Part shown: in pieces, positions 18,286 to 25,651 of the stretch | How positions within the stretch are numbered: position 1 is the stretch's first letter | How the letters are laid out: each line of letters starts with the position of its first letter | Source of the DNA: Sulfitobacter geojensis | GTDB lineage: Bacteria; Pseudomonadota; Alphaproteobacteria; Rhodobacterales; Rhodobacteraceae | NCBI RefSeq assembly: GCF_000622325.1 | Contig: NZ_JASE01000005.1 | Coordinates: forward strand, 2,418,001-2,482,000 | DNA length: 64,000 nucleotides | Direction: 5' to 3' | Position numbers and translations under genes: made by a program | Notes under the pieces: generated by a model | What the model was told of the DNA's origin: nothing | What the model saw: only the letters and a program-made list of their open reading frames with translations | Databases searched by the model: none

Positions 18286-18317
18286 ATGCGGTTTCTCCTC
18301 GAATAGAAACCGCATTT
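18286..18317 (+). terminator. Terminator after the zeta-subunit gene
   Basis: A perfect 11-bp stem (ATGCGGTTTCT with AGAAACCGCAT) and 8-base loop start 13 bases after the stop codon and end in a short T run. Confidence 0.8.
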
Positions 18318-18404
18318 CGCCCGCGCGCGCCCCAAGCGTTAACGAATTGGACGGCCCGCCCCCGCTATCCTGCCTGTGGGGGACAAGCTTGGGGAAGATC
18401 GGGT

Positions 18405-20285
18405 ATGAAGCGACAGTTTAGGGCTGCGTCTTGGACCGCAGTCGGGCGGATATCTGCGCCATTCCTGATCATGGGTGTCAGCCTGTGGATGTTGGCGGAT
18501 GTGCTTGATCCGCCCCTCTTGTCCAGCCTGCCAGAAACGATTGCTGCCTTGCCGCCAGGACTTTTTCTGCTGGCCGCTACGCTTTGCGGCATCAGCCTAT
18601 GGGCGGTGGCACGCTATGACGGTTTGGCACATCGCCATTTCCGCACCCGCGTTGATCCGGCACTGGCGCGTCAAAGCGGTCTGTGCGCCATTGCCATCGC
18701 GCAAACCGTCGGGTTCGGCGTCTTCACAGGGGCCGCCGTGCGCTGGCGCATGCTGCCCCACTTCGGGCTGAAGTCCGCAATGCGCCTGTCGGTCTTTGTC
18801 TCTGTCACTTTCATGAGCGCACTGGCGTTTCTGGCGGCCCTCGCCTGTTTGATCCTGCCTGCGCCCTCTTGGGCGTTCTTGCCTGCTGTTGTTATCGCAG
18901 CCGGCCTCCCCTTGACCCTGATCACACTCAGCTTTGCGCCGGTTTGCGCGCGCATCAGACACCACATGCGCATTCCCAGCCTGCAAGCGGTGCACGCCAT
19001 TCTGGGCTGGGCGGGTCTGGACGTGCTGGCAGCCGCCCTTGCCTTTTACATCCTGATCCCTGCGCCGGATCTGGGGTTCGCCGCCTTTTTGCCGGTGTTC
19101 CTGCTGGCCCTTGCCGCTGCCATGCTGTCAGGTGCGCCGGGGGGTGTGGGCCCCTTCGAACTAACCTTGATTTCCTTGCTGCCGCACGTCGCACCCGCCG
19201 ATCTGATCACCGCGGTCTTGGTCTTTCGCGCGCTCTATTATGCCATTCCCGCTATGCTGGCGGTTCTGTTCGTCTTTTGCACAAAACATGCCCCGCCGGT
19301 GATCCCCGCCCCACCCGTTCCAAAGGGTCAGCAATTGGCAGAGCTTGGCGTATTGGCGCAGAATGGCGGTATCATCCGACATCACCGCACGGGGTCTTAT
19401 GCGCTGTGGTTCACGCAACAAACCGCAACCCTGCTGTTTGATCCCGCAAGCGGACGCCCGCAGGCTTCACTGGCGGATCTAAAGGGCCAAGCCGCAAGTC
19501 ACGCCCTAAGCCCCTGCGTATATAAGTGCGGTGCCCGCACCGCCGTTGCCGCCCGCAAAAGCGGATGGTGCGTGGTGCAGGTTGCGCAGGACTGTGTGAT
19601 CAACCTGCCTGCCTTTGACCTGAACCACCCCGACAAACGCAGCCTGCGTCGCAAATTACGCAAGGCGCAAAAGGCCGGCGTCACGGTGACACGTGCCCCA
19701 TCCGGCACCCTGCCCTTACAAGCGATGGCCGCAATCGACACCTTATGGCAAACCGCCCAAGGTCCCGCACGTGGCGGCACAATGGGCCGTTTCTGCCCTG
19801 ATTATCTGGCGGTGCAAGACGTCTATCTGGCGCATCTGGACGGGCAGTTGATCGCCTATGCCAGCTTTCACAGCGACCCCTCCGCGCCTTGTCTGGATCT
19901 GATGCGCCATTTGCCCGATGTACCACAAGGCACCATGCATCTGCTTGTGAAAACCGCCATTGATGCCGCCCGCACTGAGGGCAAACCGGCGCTCAGCCTT
20001 GCCGCCGTGCCCTATATGCCGGCGTGGTCGAAATACAGCGGGCCGTTTCGCCGGTCCTTTTCCAATCCAGGACTGCGCCAGTTCAAGGCAGGTTTTGCCC
20101 CTGTCTATGTTCCGAAATACGCAGCGGCCCCGTCAGCAGGATCGCTGGTCCTTGCCCTTGCCGACATCGCCAGCGAGGTGCACCACCCCCGCCCGTTGCC
20201 GACTTTCGGCCCTGCTCATAAACAACATGAAGAATATGAGGTTGCCTTGGAATGCCCGCCGTGGAAGGGGGAGCCTAATTCCTAA
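18405..20285 (+). CDS. MprF-like protein: membrane flippase part plus aminoacyl-PG synthase domain
   Basis: MprF proteins add an amino acid from aminoacyl-tRNA to phosphatidylglycerol and flip the product, lowering surface charge. This 626-residue version has about eight membrane segments in residues 20-300, including G-A-P-G-G-V-G-P-F-E near 245, a motif of the flippase family. From about 320 on lies a soluble DUF2156-type domain with L-R-R-K-L-R-K-A-Q-K-A-G-V near 410 and Y-A-S-F-H near 485. It is shorter than the 840-residue or longer forms, mainly because it has fewer membrane helices. Whether lysine, alanine or another residue is transferred cannot be told. The bmt gene follows after 15 bases. 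Confidence 0.82.
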   Translation: MKRQFRAASWTAVGRISAPFLIMGVSLWMLADVLDPPLLSSLPETIAALPPGLFLLAATLCGISLWAVARYDGLAHRHFRTRVDPALARQSGLCAIAIAQTVGFGVFTGAAVRWRMLPHFGLKSAMRLSVFVSVTFMSALAFLAALACLILPAPSWAFLPAVVIAAGLPLTLITLSFAPVCARIRHHMRIPSLQAVHAILGWAGLDVLAAALAFYILIPAPDLGFAAFLPVFLLALAAAMLSGAPGGVGPFELTLISLLPHVAPADLITAVLVFRALYYAIPAMLAVLFVFCTKHAPPVIPAPPVPKGQQLAELGVLAQNGGIIRHHRTGSYALWFTQQTATLLFDPASGRPQASLADLKGQAASHALSPCVYKCGARTAVAARKSGWCVVQVAQDCVINLPAFDLNHPDKRSLRRKLRKAQKAGVTVTRAPSGTLPLQAMAAIDTLWQTAQGPARGGTMGRFCPDYLAVQDVYLAHLDGQLIAYASFHSDPSAPCLDLMRHLPDVPQGTMHLLVKTAIDAARTEGKPALSLAAVPYMPAWSKYSGPFRRSFSNPGLRQFKAGFAPVYVPKYAAAPSAGSLVLALADIASEVHHPRPLPTFGPAHKQHEEYEVALECPPWKGEPNS

Positions 20286-20300
20286 AGACAGGCGTACCCC

Positions 20301-21314
20301 ATGAGCAATGCATTCACCGATCTTCTGGCCGAAAAAGGCACACTTCTGGCCGATGGCGCAACAGGCACGAACCTGTTCAACATGGGGCTGATGTCCGGTG
20401 AGCCACCGGAGTTCTGGAACACGGACGAACCTGCAAAGATCCGCACCCTGTATAAAGGGGCTGTAGATGCGGGCAGTGATTTGTTTCTGACCAATAGTTT
20501 CGGGGCGAACGCCTCGCGGTTGAAACTGCATAACGCGGCAAAACGTGCCCACGAACTAAGCCGTGTTGCGGCTGAAATCGGGCGCGAGATCGCGGATACC
20601 GCTGGCCGCAAAGTGATTGTTGCGGGTTCCGTTGGACCAACGGGCGAAATTATGGAGCCGGTCGGCACATTGAGCCACTCGGTTGCTGTCGAGATGTTTC
20701 ACGAAACCGCAGACGGGCTTAAGGCGGGGGGTGCCGATATCGGTTGGCTGGAAACCATCAGCGCCGCCGAAGAATACGCCGCCGCCGCCGAAGGCTTTGC
20801 ATTGGCGGGGCTTCCGTGGGTTGGCACCATGAGTTTCGACACCGCAGGGCGTACCATGATGGGGCTGACCTCCGAAGGCATGGTGGACATGGTCGAAGGG
20901 TTGGATAATGCGCCGCTGGCGTATGGGGCCAACTGCGGCACGGGCGCATCCGACCTGTTGCGCACGGTTTTGGGTTTCGCGGGCAAAGGCAGCACACGGC
21001 CTATCGTTGCCAAAGGCAATGCAGGAATCCCGAAATACGTCGATGGTCATATTCACTATGACGGCACACCCGAATTAATGGCACAATATGCTGTGATGGC
21101 CCGCAACTGCGGTGCGTCCATCATCGGCGGCTGCTGCGGGACCATGCCGAACCACCTTTCGGCCATGCGTGAAGCCCTTGATACAACATCGAAAGGCAGC
21201 GCGCCCGAGCTTGCCGAAATCGTTGCCGCCTTGGGCGATTTTTCATCGGCTAGCGATGGCACAGATGGCGAAGGCCCCGTGCGCGCGCCGCGCAAAGGAC
21301 GGCGTCGCGGATAA
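20301..21314 (+). CDS. bmt: Betaine/homocysteine S-methyltransferase family protein
   Basis: This is a zinc-dependent homocysteine methyltransferase domain of 337 residues. It has the N-terminal L-L-A-D-G-A-T-G-T-N-L-F, G-A-N-C-G-T-G near residue 214, and the C-terminal zinc pair G-G-C-C-G-T near 275. The methyl donor is uncertain: glycine betaine if it acts alone, or methylcobalamin on the separate corrinoid protein encoded at 24009 if it is the homocysteine part of a split methionine synthase, as reported in Rhodobacteraceae. The distance to the corrinoid gene (2.7 kb, with unrelated genes between) leaves this open. The acidic tail beyond residue 300 is low-complexity. Confidence 0.88.
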   Translation: MSNAFTDLLAEKGTLLADGATGTNLFNMGLMSGEPPEFWNTDEPAKIRTLYKGAVDAGSDLFLTNSFGANASRLKLHNAAKRAHELSRVAAEIGREIADTAGRKVIVAGSVGPTGEIMEPVGTLSHSVAVEMFHETADGLKAGGADIGWLETISAAEEYAAAAEGFALAGLPWVGTMSFDTAGRTMMGLTSEGMVDMVEGLDNAPLAYGANCGTGASDLLRTVLGFAGKGSTRPIVAKGNAGIPKYVDGHIHYDGTPELMAQYAVMARNCGASIIGGCCGTMPNHLSAMREALDTTSKGSAPELAEIVAALGDFSSASDGTDGEGPVRAPRKGRRRG

Positions 21315-21338
21315 GCTGCGGCCCCTGCCAAATCATTT

Positions 21339-21369
21339 ATATCGGGCGGTGCACGCCGCCGCCCGATAT
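21339..21369. terminator. Hairpin between bmt and the convergent tetR gene
   Basis: A perfect 11-bp stem (ATATCGGGCGG with CCGCCCGATAT) with a nine-base loop ends on the first base of the tetR stop codon. There is no strong T run on either side, so termination is probable but not certain. Confidence 0.5.
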
Positions 21370-21941
21370 TAAGGCGACAACCATGCGTTCAGGTATTGTG
21401 TTAGCCTGCTGTGCATCGGCTCTTCGCGATTGATTGCACAAAATTGCAGGCCAATGCACTGAACAGCAAAGGCCTGAATGCCTTCTGCAAGAATAAGTGG
21501 CGAGACATCCTTGCGAAACGGTTTTTCCGTCAACCAACGGATAAAAATCACAACCTGATGCTCGAAGGTCCGGGCAATCGGGCCGATCTCCTCTTTCGCG
21601 GCCGCACCCGAGTGGCGCAGGATCACATCAAAAACATATCTCTCGCTGCTCATGAAATTCATCAGCGGCATCAGCCGTTTCACGAGTTCATCCACACTGT
21701 CCGGCGGTGCCATTTCCTCAAAAGCATCAAGGTAGGTTTCGATCTCCTGACCGATCAGAAGATCCATCAGAACGTCTTTGTCCTGAAAATGCGCAAAAAA
21801 AGTGCCTTTTGCGACGCCTGCTTCGTGAACCACATCCTCCACGCGCATCGCGCCATAACCTTTTGACGCAATCGCCTTTTCTGCGGCTTCGATCAGCTTG
21901 GCGCGTGTGGCCTGACTTCGTTTTTGGACGGGTTTGCTCAT
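21369..21941 (-). CDS. TetR family transcriptional repressor
   Basis: The 190-residue protein has an N-terminal helix-turn-helix of TetR type (A-I-A-S-K-G-Y-G-A-M-R-V-E-D-V, then A-G-V-A-K-G-T-F-F-A-H-F near residue 45). The rest is a helical ligand-binding domain of unknown specificity. An AGGA lies 8 bases before the ATG. It is divergent from a flavodoxin-fold oxidoreductase gene, and the 106-base gap holds matching palindromes, so it very likely represses that gene and itself. Quinones or electrophiles are plausible inducers by analogy. Confidence 0.92.
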   Translation of the reverse strand: MSKPVQKRSQATRAKLIEAAEKAIASKGYGAMRVEDVVHEAGVAKGTFFAHFQDKDVLMDLLIGQEIETYLDAFEEMAPPDSVDELVKRLMPLMNFMSSERYVFDVILRHSGAAAKEEIGPIARTFEHQVVIFIRWLTEKPFRKDVSPLILAEGIQAFAVQCIGLQFCAINREEPMHSRLTQYLNAWLSP

Positions 21942-21963
21942 GGGGCGTTCCTACAGAAATTAA

Positions 21964-21975
21964 TGACCACGGTCA
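21964..21975. promoter_or_regulatory. TetR operator copy 1
   Basis: TGACCACGGTCA is an inverted repeat with one mismatch, close to the tetR start codon. It shares ten of twelve or more bases with the second copy 45 bases away. Confidence 0.65.
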
Positions 21976-21983
21976 ATTTATGA

Positions 21984-22012
21984 TTGACCGGGGCGAGTCA
22001 CTCAAATATGAC
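21984..22012 (+). promoter_or_regulatory. Promoter of the oxidoreductase gene
   Basis: TTGACC, 17 bases, then TATGAC, placed 36 bases before the start codon. The -10 box overlaps operator copy 2, so a bound repressor would cover it. A TTGACCG half-site lies within the -35 box. Confidence 0.5.
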
Positions 22013-22020
22013 CGCGGTCA
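22009..22020. promoter_or_regulatory. TetR operator copy 2
   Basis: TGACCGCGGTCA is a perfect 12-base palindrome with AT-rich flanks on both sides. It overlaps the proposed -10 element of the oxidoreductase promoter. Confidence 0.7.
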
Positions 22021-22047
22021 ATAAATTTGAAATCGTTAGGAAAACCC

Positions 22048-22638
22048 ATGACCAGCAAACGTATATTTGTCTTAAACGGCCATCCCGCCGCCACGTCCCT
22101 TACCAAAACCATGGCGCAAACTTATGCTGCGGCCGCCCAAAAGGCCGGACATGAGGTCCGCATCACCCATCTGCATGATATTGATTTTGATATGGATTAC
22201 GGGTTCGCGGGGTATGCGCAGCACAAACCCTTGGAGCCTTGCCTTGAGGCCGTTCAGGCCGACATCGAATGGGCCGAGCATGTGGTGTTGACCACGCCGA
22301 TGTGGTGGGGCGGCCTGCCGGCCAAGCTTAAAGGGCTGATCGATCGGGTCTTTCTGCCGGGATGGGCCTTTGACACCAGAAAACGGACACTCGGGATGCC
22401 GCAACCCATGCTGAAAGGGCGCAGCGCAAGGGCGATTGTTCTTTCCGACACGCCCGGTATTTTCTTTTCCCTGTTCTACCGAAACGCACTGTTGCGCCAG
22501 ATCAAGGGGCAGATATTCCGGTTTGTCGGCTTTAAACCGGTCAAAATCAGTCATTTCGCACCGGCGGGCAATGCCACCCCCGAAAAGGCGAATAAGTGGC
22601 TGGGTAAGGTCGAAGCCATCGCGCGCGAAGGCGCTTAG
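22048..22638 (+). CDS. NAD(P)H-dependent quinone oxidoreductase, flavodoxin-like fold
   Basis: The 196-residue protein has a flavodoxin-like fold: R-I-F-V-L-N-G-H-P at the start and the signature T-P-M-W-W-G-G-L-P-A-K-L-K-G-L-I-D-R near residue 87, as in the MdaB/KefF/NQO family. It probably reduces quinones or other electrophiles by two electrons with FMN or FAD. An AGGA lies 7 bases before the ATG; a TTG 21 bases upstream is less likely. It is alone in its transcription unit, under the divergent TetR. Confidence 0.87.
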   Translation: MTSKRIFVLNGHPAATSLTKTMAQTYAAAAQKAGHEVRITHLHDIDFDMDYGFAGYAQHKPLEPCLEAVQADIEWAEHVVLTTPMWWGGLPAKLKGLIDRVFLPGWAFDTRKRTLGMPQPMLKGRSARAIVLSDTPGIFFSLFYRNALLRQIKGQIFRFVGFKPVKISHFAPAGNATPEKANKWLGKVEAIAREGA

Positions 22639-22647
22639 CCCTATCCC

Positions 22648-22718
22648 AGCGGGACGACATCACGTGTTTCTTTGCTGCAATTCCCTTTAGGGACAAAGAA
22701 GCCCCAAGTCGTCCCGCT
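22648..22718. terminator. Long nested hairpin between convergent genes
   Basis: An 11-bp outer stem (22648-22658 with 22708-22718), a 7-bp inner stem (22668-22674 with 22694-22700) and a 5-bp tip (22682-22686 with 22689-22693) nest within 71 bases. It ends inside the stop codon of the radical SAM gene. No T run follows, so it may protect or process 3' ends as well as terminate. Confidence 0.55.
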
Positions 22719-23793
22719 ACAGCAACGACAATTGCGCCCCCGGCAGAACCGGCGCACGAAACAGATCGCAGCGCATCGGTGGCGCATTCGATTTCAGGCC
22801 CAAGCGTTTGATCGCCAAAGCAAACCGCTGGGCCACCATATCCGCATAAGGTCCCTCGCCGCGCATCCGGCGGTGCCACGTGGCGTCATATTCCTTGCCC
22901 CCGTGCATTTCGCGCAGCCGGCTCATGATCCGTGCGGCGCGGTCAGGATAATGCAGTGCCAGCCATTCCTGCACCAATGGCGACACCTCTTGTGGCAGGC
23001 GCAACATGATCCAGCTCGCGGTGCGAGCACCTGCATCTTTGCCAGCGGCCAATATCGCCTCAAGCTCGGGATCGGTCAGGGCCGGAATCATCGGAGACGC
23101 CATGATCCGCACGGGTATCCCCGCCTCCGCCAGCCGCCGGATCATCACCAAACGACGCGCCGGCGCGGGCGCGCGCGGTTCCATCAATCGCGACAGCTTT
23201 GCATCCAGCGACGTGACCGAAATGCCGACACGCACCAGACCGCGCTGTGCCATCGGGGCCAGAATATCAATGTCGCGTTCGATCAAGCTGCCCTTGGTGA
23301 CAATGGCCACCGGATGGGCCGCATCTGACAGCACCTTCAGGCAGTCGCGCATGATTCCATGTTGTTTTTCAATCGGCTGATAAGGATCGGTGTTCGTCCC
23401 GATGGCGATCGGTGCCACCTTGTAGCGTTTCGCCGCCAATTCGCGCTGCAACACCGCCGGGGCGTCGGGCCGTGCAATCAGTTGTGTTTCGAAATCAAGC
23501 CCCGGTGACAGCCCCAGATAGGCATGTGAGGGCCGCGCAAAACAGTAAACACAGCCATGTTCGCAGCCGCGGTAAGGGTTGATTGACCGGTCAAACGGCA
23601 GGTCCGGCGAGCGGTTATAGGTGATGACAGACCGCGGTGTTTCGATCCGCGTCTGCGTGCGCAAAACCGGCAGGTCGTCATCGCGCTGCCAACCGTCATC
23701 CACGGCCTCGCGGGCATGACGTTCAAAACGACCGGCGTCATTACTGACCGCCGCGCGTCCTTTTATGCGGTACATGTTTTCTTCACGATCCAT
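22717..23793 (-). CDS. PA0069-type radical SAM protein
   Basis: The 358-residue protein has the radical SAM cluster motif C-E-H-G-C-V-Y-C near residue 88, preceded by N-P-Y-R-G, and I-V-T-K-G-S-L-I-E-R-D near 185. It resembles the SplB-related group known as the PA0069 family, whose reaction is not known to me. I start it at 23793 (M-D-R-E-E-N); a second ATG at 23775 is possible, and the open frame further upstream does not look coding. It stands between the quinone reductase and corrinoid protein genes, facing the former. Confidence 0.85.
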   Translation of the reverse strand: MDREENMYRIKGRAAVSNDAGRFERHAREAVDDGWQRDDDLPVLRTQTRIETPRSVITYNRSPDLPFDRSINPYRGCEHGCVYCFARPSHAYLGLSPGLDFETQLIARPDAPAVLQRELAAKRYKVAPIAIGTNTDPYQPIEKQHGIMRDCLKVLSDAAHPVAIVTKGSLIERDIDILAPMAQRGLVRVGISVTSLDAKLSRLMEPRAPAPARRLVMIRRLAEAGIPVRIMASPMIPALTDPELEAILAAGKDAGARTASWIMLRLPQEVSPLVQEWLALHYPDRAARIMSRLREMHGGKEYDATWHRRMRGEGPYADMVAQRFALAIKRLGLKSNAPPMRCDLFRAPVLPGAQLSLL

Positions 23794-24008
23794 ATCCCAA
23801 AATAGAACAAACAAAGAACGACCGAAAGGGAAAACGGCACCTGCCCGTCTATCCCCCTGTCCATATGCACAAAATTCATGATCAACGTGAGAAGAATGCG
23901 TCGCACATACCCCGCCCGATGTCGCTATTTGCGTGTCAATTTGGTGTGTTTCGTGACAATAAGAAACATGGGCCATGCGCCAGCACGATACGCATAGAGG
24001 AAATGCCA

Positions 24009-24710
24009 ATGTCCGAAGAAGACGAAATCATCCTGTCCGAACTCGACGACGAAGAACTTGTTCAACAGATGTTCGACGACCTTTATGACGGCCTCAAGGA
24101 AGAGATCGAAGAAGGCGTGAACATTCTGCTGGAACGCAAATGGGCCCCCTATGATGTGCTGACAAAAGCGCTGGTGGGCGGCATGACCATTGTGGGGGCC
24201 GATTTCCGCGATGGTATCCTGTTTGTGCCAGAGGTGTTGCTGGCCGCCAACGCGATGAAGGGTGGCATGGCCATCCTGAAACCTCTGCTGGCCGAAACCG
24301 GTGCGCCCCGTGTGGGCAAGATGGTGATCGGCACCGTCAAAGGCGACATTCACGACATCGGCAAGAACCTTGTCGGAATGATGATGGAAGGTGCAGGATT
24401 TGAAGTTGTCGATCTGGGCATTAACAACCCCGTCGAAAACTATCTGTCAGCGCTCGAGGCCGAAGACGCTGATATCCTTGGCATGTCCGCGCTTTTGACC
24501 ACAACCATGCCTTATATGAAGGTTGTGATCGACACGATGGTCGAACAGGGCATCCGCGATGATTTTATCGTGCTGGTTGGCGGCGCGCCCTTGAACGAAG
24601 AGTTCGGCAAAGCCATAGGCGCCGACGCCTACTGTCGCGACGCGGCCGTTGCGGTGGAAACCGCGAAAGAATGGGTGGCCCGCAAACACAATCAGACCCA
24701 ATCGGCCTGA
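24009..24710 (+). CDS. Corrinoid (B12-binding) methyl-carrier protein
   Basis: The 233-residue protein has an acidic start, a four-helix cap domain (about 20-95, with W-A-P-Y-D-V-L-T-K-A-L and F-V-P-E-V-L-L-A-A-N-A-M), and a Rossmann B12 domain with the cobalt-ligand motif K-G-D-I-H-D-I-G-K-N near 117 and S-A-L-L-T-T-T near 165. Such proteins accept methyl groups on cobalamin for a partner methyltransferase. It could serve the homocysteine methyltransferase encoded at 20301, making part of a split methionine synthase. I use the second of two close ATGs because AGAGGA sits 8 bases before it. Confidence 0.93.
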   Translation: MSEEDEIILSELDDEELVQQMFDDLYDGLKEEIEEGVNILLERKWAPYDVLTKALVGGMTIVGADFRDGILFVPEVLLAANAMKGGMAILKPLLAETGAPRVGKMVIGTVKGDIHDIGKNLVGMMMEGAGFEVVDLGINNPVENYLSALEAEDADILGMSALLTTTMPYMKVVIDTMVEQGIRDDFIVLVGGAPLNEEFGKAIGADAYCRDAAVAVETAKEWVARKHNQTQSA

Positions 24711-24734
24711 TCATGCTGCGATAACGCATTTACG

Positions 24735-24764
24735 GGCCTCGCTGAAACGCGGGGCCTTCTTTGT
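24735..24764 (+). terminator. Terminator after the corrinoid protein gene
   Basis: An 8-bp stem (GGCCTCGC with GCGGGGCC, one G-T pair) and a six-base loop are followed by TTCTTTGTT. Confidence 0.8.
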
Positions 24765-24806
24765 TCCCCTTGCTGCCCCTAGGTTGATTGCGAAGAGGAG
24801 ACCACA

Positions 24807-24962
24807 TTGCCCTTTCGCCTATTCGCCCTGATATTTGTCAGCGCTCTTGTCGCGGCAGCCGTCACTGTCTGGCTGGTGAGCCTTGGCCGGCCTGCCCTGT
24901 TGGTCGCGGCGATCCCCGCCTTTTTGATCGCCGCCCTTGCCTACAGGACCCTGCGCCGATGA
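24807..24962 (+). CDS. Small two-helix membrane protein with TTG start
   Basis: A 51-residue frame starts at TTG with GAAGAGGAG six bases upstream, a stronger ribosome site than most in this window. The product is almost wholly hydrophobic: one helix at about 4-24, a short G-R-P turn, a second helix at about 29-45, and a basic end Y-R-T-L-R-R. Its stop overlaps the ATG of the DUF1638 gene (ATGA), so translation is probably coupled. I recognise no family. It lies after the terminator of the corrinoid gene, so it starts a separate unit. Confidence 0.65.
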   Translation: MPFRLFALIFVSALVAAAVTVWLVSLGRPALLVAAIPAFLIAALAYRTLRR

Positions 24963-25621
24963 TCCCCACAGACGCCCAATTGACCGAAGAAGGCCTGCCG
25001 CTCGACATCGCCAAGGGGCGCATCCTGCTGATCGCCTGCGGCGCTCTAGCGCGCGAAATCATCGACCTGAAAGCGGCGAATGGTTGGGATCATCTGGATC
25101 TGACCTGCCTGCCCGCCAAATATCATCTTTACCCTGAGAAAATCACTCAAGCCGTGCGCGACAGCGTCAACAAACACCGTAACGCCTATTCAGAGATTTT
25201 TGTGGTCTATGCCGATTGCGGAACCGGTGGTCTGTTACAGGCCGCTTGCGATGAAATGGGCGTGCAAATGGTTGCCGGACCGCATTGCTACAGCTTTTTC
25301 GAGGGCAATGACGCTTTTGCCGAAAAGGCGGATCGCGAGTTCACCAGCTTTTATCTGACCGATTTTCTGGTGCGCCAGTTTGATGCCTTCATCTGGAAGC
25401 CCATGGGGTTGGACCGCCATCCCGATCTGCGCGATATGTACTTTGGCAACTATGAAAAGCTGATCTATCAGGCCCAAACGGATGACCCAGCGCTGACTGC
25501 CAAAGCACAGGCATGCGCCGCGCGGCTTGGCCTGCCGTTCGAGCGTCGGTTTACCGGTTACGGCGATCTGCACACGGCGCTGGCAGACCTGAGCACAACC
25601 CAAGGTGACATTCAGAGTTGA
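24959..25621 (+). CDS. DUF1638 domain protein
   Basis: The 220-residue protein has conserved-looking Cys and His spots: L-D-L-T-C-L-P-A-K-Y-H near residue 47, Y-A-D-C-G-T-G-G near 83, and G-P-H-C-Y-S-F-F near 105, which could bind a metal or cobalamin. It matches DUF1638, a family often found next to corrinoid methyl-transfer proteins, as here. The function is unknown; a role in B12 methyl transfer is inference from neighbours. It is coupled to the small membrane protein before it. Confidence 0.82.
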   Translation: MIPTDAQLTEEGLPLDIAKGRILLIACGALAREIIDLKAANGWDHLDLTCLPAKYHLYPEKITQAVRDSVNKHRNAYSEIFVVYADCGTGGLLQAACDEMGVQMVAGPHCYSFFEGNDAFAEKADREFTSFYLTDFLVRQFDAFIWKPMGLDRHPDLRDMYFGNYEKLIYQAQTDDPALTAKAQACAARLGLPFERRFTGYGDLHTALADLSTTQGDIQS

Positions 25622-25651
25622 TTGATCGCCTAATTGGCGTAGTCTGTTAGC

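Noticed and set aside
20286..24008. Cobalamin, SAM or SAH riboswitch near the methyltransferase and corrinoid genes
   Set aside because: The gap before bmt is 15 bases, and the 215 bases before the corrinoid gene show no B12-box or recognisable riboswitch fold.
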